Source of the DNA: Saccharothrix syringae
GTDB lineage: Bacteria; Actinomycetota; Actinomycetes; Mycobacteriales; Pseudonocardiaceae
Length of the DNA: 64,000 nt
NCBI RefSeq assembly: GCF_009498035.1
Contig: NZ_CP034550.1
Span: forward strand, 6,262,001 to 6,326,000
Reading direction: 5' to 3'
Shown here: piece after piece, positions 60,582-64,000 of the stretch
Layout of the letters: every line of letters starts with the position of its first letter
Position numbering within the stretch: the stretch's first letter is position 1
Notes under the pieces: generated by a model
The model's input: the letters and a program-made list of their open reading frames with translations, nothing else
What the model was told of the DNA's origin: nothing
Database searches by the model: none
Made by a program: the position numbers and the translations under genes

Positions 60582-61832
60582 ATGTCCCTGACCACCACAG
60601 TCCGCAACGCGACCTTCGAGCACATGCTGGAGATGTTGCGCACCCAGAACGCCGCCAAGCTCGACGTGGTGGCCCCGGCCACCACGCTGCGCGCCCGGGA
60701 CGGCGCGATCGAGCTGGCCGGGATCGAGCCGGTCGTCGACGACCACGGCGTGACCGTCGTCGACGGCCTGTACGTGCCCACGGCAGCCGCCGACACCACG
60801 ATCGCCACCAAGCTCGACATCAGCGTCAAGTACCTGCGCCGACTGCGCGTCGAACGGCCCGACCTGTTCGACGCCAACGTCAACGGCCTGCTGCACGGCA
60901 AGTCCCGGCGCACCGCCGGCGGCACGACCACCGTGGTCTACCCGGCCGACTCCCGGTCGTTCCTGCTGCGGTTGTTCCGCGGGCAGGACGGCGAGCCGGG
61001 GGTGCTGCGCGCGCTGCTGTCGGACCGGTTCGGCATGGTCGACAACCTCGACCTGCTCACCGCCGTGCTCGACGGCATCCGCCAGGCCGATGTCGAGGTC
61101 GAGATCCGCTCCTGCGACCTGACCGACTCCTCCATGCACTGCAAGGTCTACTCCCCCGCCGTCGCGCGGCTGGCACCGACCCTGCTCGCCGGCTACCGCA
61201 ACCCCTTCGCCAACCGTGAACTGGAGGCCGAGCGGCAGCGCATCACCACCGACCTCGACGCCGGGCGCCGCGCGGCCGCCGCCGAGGGCCTGGGCTACGA
61301 GCCGGGCGGCGAGCCGGTGGTCTTCGCCGGATTCCGCTTTTCCAACAGCGAGATCGGCTCCGGGTCGGTGATGCTCAAGCCGGAACTCTACGTGCGGATC
61401 TGCCGCAACGGCCTGACGTTGCCCGCCCTGGCCTACCGCAGGGTCCACCTCGGGCAGAAGATGGAGGGCGGCACGGTCGGCTGGTCGCAGGACACCGTGA
61501 AAAAGCAGCTCGACGTCATCGCCGCCCAGGCTCGCGACCACGTCCGCGAGTGGCTCTCGCCCCGGTTCCTGGCCAGGCAGGTCGAGCAGCTCGAGCAGCA
61601 GGCCGGGACGCCGGTCACCGAGCCGCAGTCCACCGTCCGGGTGCTGGGCCGCGAACTGGGGTTCACCGAGGCCGAACGCGAGGGTGTGCTGCGGCACTTC
61701 ATCGCCGGAGGCCAGCCCACCGCGGCGGGCATCGCCCACGCGATCACCAGCTACAGCCAGACCGTGGCCGACCCCACCCGGGCCGACGCCCTCGACGACC
61801 TCGCCCTGCGCGCGATGACCCTGGTCCGGTAA
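60582..61832 (+). CDS. DUF932-like phage/plasmid protein
   Basis: 416 residues from ATG 60582, with ACGGAG upstream. The middle contains VVFAGFRFSNSEIGSGSVML, then ELYVRICRNGLTLPALAYRR, matching the F-x-x-SNSEVG-x-G and R-x-CxNG signature of DUF932. A helix-turn-helix-like part (TTIATKLDISVKYLRRLRVE) lies near residue 75, and the C-terminus is helical (LSPRFLARQVEQLEQQAG). DUF932 proteins are widespread in phages and plasmids, with unknown activity. The close upstream hairpin suggests shared control with neighbours. Confidence 0.75.
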   Translation: MSLTTTVRNATFEHMLEMLRTQNAAKLDVVAPATTLRARDGAIELAGIEPVVDDHGVTVVDGLYVPTAAADTTIATKLDISVKYLRRLRVERPDLFDANVNGLLHGKSRRTAGGTTTVVYPADSRSFLLRLFRGQDGEPGVLRALLSDRFGMVDNLDLLTAVLDGIRQADVEVEIRSCDLTDSSMHCKVYSPAVARLAPTLLAGYRNPFANRELEAERQRITTDLDAGRRAAAAEGLGYEPGGEPVVFAGFRFSNSEIGSGSVMLKPELYVRICRNGLTLPALAYRRVHLGQKMEGGTVGWSQDTVKKQLDVIAAQARDHVREWLSPRFLARQVEQLEQQAGTPVTEPQSTVRVLGRELGFTEAEREGVLRHFIAGGQPTAAGIAHAITSYSQTVADPTRADALDDLALRAMTLVR

Positions 61833-61860
61833 GGGGCACCCAGCCCCTGGACATCTATCG

Positions 61861-61916
61861 CGTCCCCGGCACGGGGCCCATCCGACAGCGACCGGGTGGG
61901 CCTCGTGCCGGGGACG
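61861..61916 (+). terminator. Stem-loop after the DUF932 gene
   Basis: CGTCCCCGGCACGGGGCCCA (61861-61880) pairs with 61896-61916 (ending GTGCCGGGGACG) with two small irregularities. It lies 29 bases after the stop. The remaining bases to 62212 show no supported gene. Confidence 0.65.
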
Positions 61917-62212
61917 GACCTGTCACGCGGGCCCGTCCCCGGCGGGTGCAGGCCGACCACGCCGATCACCTGCCGGCGCACCGCTCGGGAAGCCGACTCG
62001 GGAAGCCGACCTGGATCCCGCTTCCGATCCACCAGGTGCGCGTCGGATCCGTCGCTACTCCCGGCACTGGACTCGGTTCGACCGCACGACCCACCCATCC
62101 CGGGCCGCCGGAAGCCGCCCTGTCCACGAGAGCCCCGGGGACCCAATAGTCCGGGGCAGGGCGACCTCCACTCAGCGCTTGCGTGCCCGAAACACAACAC
62201 AGGAGATGCCCG

Positions 62213-62749
62213 ATGCCGACACCGCACAGCTCCACGACGACCTCGTCACCTCAGGCCGAGGTGGGCCGTACGGTGAACTACCACGGATCCCTCGACGAGC
62301 ACTGGGGTCGATACCGGATCGCCTCCGTCAGCCGGACCGTCGACGGCCTCCGGTACGAGCTCGCCGACGAGCAGGACCGGATCGCCCTGACCGGTGTGAG
62401 CCGGACGTCCTTCACGCTCATCCCCGACGGCCCTGCGCACTGCGTGCGGGACCTGCACCGGCGTCTCGCTGCGGTCAGACGAGCAGCCCACCTCGCCTAC
62501 GGCGAGCAGCTGCCCGAACCGTTCGACAGCTCTATTCGCACGGTGCCCGAGGTGGTCGCGGCCAACAGGCACGCCGAGGCCGAGCACTACCTGCTCTCGC
62601 TCGAAGCCACCGTCGGCTGCATCAGCCAGGCCGACTTCCAGCGACGCGCCCGGGAGGTGGTGGTCACGACCAGCGACGACTCCTGGTCGCCCTGGCCGCA
62701 GAATCCGACGCCGACGCCCGCCCCCGGAGCCTCGACCGGCACCGAATGA
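62213..62749 (+). CDS. Hypothetical protein, 178 residues
   Basis: ATG 62213 has AGGAGA 7 bases upstream. After a Ser/Thr-rich start, EVGRTVNYHGSLDEHWGRYR, ASVSRTVDGLRYELADEQDR and GVSRTSFTLIP look like a small beta barrel. A helical region follows (CVRDLHRRLAAVRRAAHLAY). The tail is Pro/Thr-rich. No family recognised. Last complete gene before the DUF4192 gene. Confidence 0.6.
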   Translation: MPTPHSSTTTSSPQAEVGRTVNYHGSLDEHWGRYRIASVSRTVDGLRYELADEQDRIALTGVSRTSFTLIPDGPAHCVRDLHRRLAAVRRAAHLAYGEQLPEPFDSSIRTVPEVVAANRHAEAEHYLLSLEATVGCISQADFQRRAREVVVTTSDDSWSPWPQNPTPTPAPGASTGTE

Positions 62750-63407
62750 CGACCTCCGATACCGACCCGCATACCGGGTCGACCTCGTCAGGCGGCCGGC
62801 CGACGCCCGCGACGCCCGGAAAGAACACCCGGCTCGGCGACGTCGTCACGCGACCGGCGGCCCCTGGCGTGAGGGGCGCGACGTCCGCGTGCGCCGTGCC
62901 GGTCCGGTGCGGAAACCCCGCGGATACCATAGTGCACAGTTGTTGATCTTGGTTTGACGTGGTCACGCTCGACGGTCCGGTGCCGACTTCCTGTTGAGCG
63001 AAAAGTACTCCCTGGAAAACGAGACCTGGGTTTCCCCGGCCGATCTCTGCGGCGACAAGACGCCATCCCCGCCGGGACGCACGCTTCGACAGCACCGACG
63101 AAGCGGTGTCCTTCGCCGTCCACAGCCCGAGGTCCACAGCCCAATACGCGCGAACCACCTGCCCGCGGGCACCCTCCAGCGCCCCGACGGCTCCCCAAGG
63201 CGCCCTGCGACGCCCGGGCATGCCCGGGCCGGCAGGCGTCGACGCCGTGCTCGCCGAACAGACCGGCCCGTGCATCGAGCGCAGCACCCGGCACGCCCGC
63301 GCCAGGCAGGCCCTGCCGCCTCCCGGTCCCGCCGACCACCACCCGATCGCGGAAAGCCGACCTCCGCAGTCGGACCGCGTTCCACGACATCTGCAAGGAG
63401 CACAGTC
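62750..63407. other. Long intergenic region before the DUF4192 gene
   Basis: The 658 bases hold no coding frame I can support. Composition varies: 62930-63010 is less GC-rich than the rest. Short self-complementary pieces occur (GACCCGCATACCGGGTC near 62765; CCCGGGCATGCCCGGG near 63215), but none of the long hairpin families. A distant promoter is likely here. Confidence 0.4.
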
Positions 63408-64000
63408 ATGACGACCGACCCGACGCCGCCCTTCTCCCCCTTCGATGAGCCCTCGCGGCCCCGGCTGCACGACCCCGGCGACCTGATCGCCGCCGTGCCG
63501 CACCTGATGGGCTACTACCCGACCGATGCCGTGGTAATCAACGTTGTCGTCGACGCCACGATCCAGGTGACGATGTGCTCGAAGCTGCCCGTCAACGCGC
63601 AATCCCAGCATCCGATCGAGCAGCTGACCGCGATGGTGGCGCGCTACCCCGGCGCCGCAGTCGCCGGAATCGTCGTCGGCGACGGCACGCCCACCGGCGA
63701 CACCCTGCCACGCAAGGAGTTGGTCACACAGATCCGCACCGTACTGGCCGAGCACGGCGTGCCCTCGGAGATGTTCTGGACTGCGGCGATCACCGCCGGG
63801 GCGCGGTGGCACGACTACGACGATCCCTGTCACACCGGTGTCGTCTCCGACCCGAACAGTTCGGTGCTGGCCGTGACGGCCGCGGTGCAGGGCCTGCACG
63901 CCTTCGACAGCCGCGAGGACCTCGCCGCCCTGCTGCGTCCCGACCCCCAGGACGCCCTGGCCCGCCGAGCGGCCCTCATCGAACAACTCCCCGAGCGACC
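63408..64000 (+). CDS. DUF4192 family protein, N-terminal part (window edge)
   Basis: ATG 63408 is preceded by AAGGAG. The 197 visible residues read RLHDPGDLIAAVPHLMGYYP, then TDAVVINVVVDATIQV, IRTVLAEHGVPSEMFWTAAI, GARWHDYDDPCHTGVVSDPN and AVTAAVQGLHAFDSREDLAA, matching DUF4192 from its conserved DP-x-DL-xx-VP-xL-xG start. Actinobacterial DUF4192 proteins usually run 330-380 residues, so the C-terminal part is outside the window. It is the intact counterpart of the broken gene at 29956/34701. Function unknown. Confidence 0.88.
   Translation, partial: MTTDPTPPFSPFDEPSRPRLHDPGDLIAAVPHLMGYYPTDAVVINVVVDATIQVTMCSKLPVNAQSQHPIEQLTAMVARYPGAAVAGIVVGDGTPTGDTLPRKELVTQIRTVLAEHGVPSEMFWTAAITAGARWHDYDDPCHTGVVSDPNSSVLAVTAAVQGLHAFDSREDLAALLRPDPQDALARRAALIEQLPER

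Overview
The window looks like chromosome or large-plasmid DNA of a high-GC actinomycete. GC-rich codon third positions, many GTG starts, DUF4192 and DUF4254 proteins, an FxLD-type lanthipeptide locus and XRE/TPR regulators all point to Actinomycetota, most likely Pseudonocardiales. The genus cannot be decided from sequence alone. Nearly the whole window is accessory DNA: I see no rRNA, tRNA or CRISPR array, but many mobile elements nested in one another.

Layout. 1-8.3 kb: a nuclease tail, an AhpD-like protein, a frameshifted IS701 transposase, a secreted protein ending at an IS5-family element, an XRE/TPR regulator and a small divergent operon. 8.3-16.3 kb: a class I lanthipeptide locus (methyltransferase, FxLD precursor, LanB dehydratase, LanC cyclase, and a thiopeptide-type protein fused to a helical-repeat half). 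16.4-30 kb and 35.7-64 kb: a plasmid-like module of mostly uncharacterised genes (PP-loop ATPase, DUF5983, ParB-like, two Crp/Fnr paralogues, ComM-like protein without a P-loop, DUF4326, AAA+ ATPase, DUF932, DUF4192). Many of these genes are preceded by a long GC-rich hairpin, and the hairpins fall into a few sequence families.

Mobile elements interrupt this module. A Tn554-like transposon (20532-26089; three recombination genes plus a sigma factor and a membrane protein) splits the PP-loop ATPase gene, and exact removal restores a 449-codon frame. A DUF4192 gene has been broken and partly inverted around two copies of an IS5-family element that bracket a solute-binding membrane protein and an Mrr-like nuclease. 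A gene resembling the phage Mom DNA-modification family is cut into three pieces. The first insertion (about 6.7 kb) carries a tyrosine recombinase, an XRE protein, a zinc-ribbon recombinase-like protein and a pentapeptide/TPR membrane operon. The second (about 3.1 kb) has TGTGACTAC inverted ends, repeated GTTGTCAC motifs and a 4-bp target duplication, yet carries only a STAND (NB-ARC/TPR) ATPase.

The most distinctive features are the intergenic hairpin families, the cargo-only STAND element and the recombinase element carrying the pentapeptide/TPR operon. All family names come from reading motifs, not from searches.
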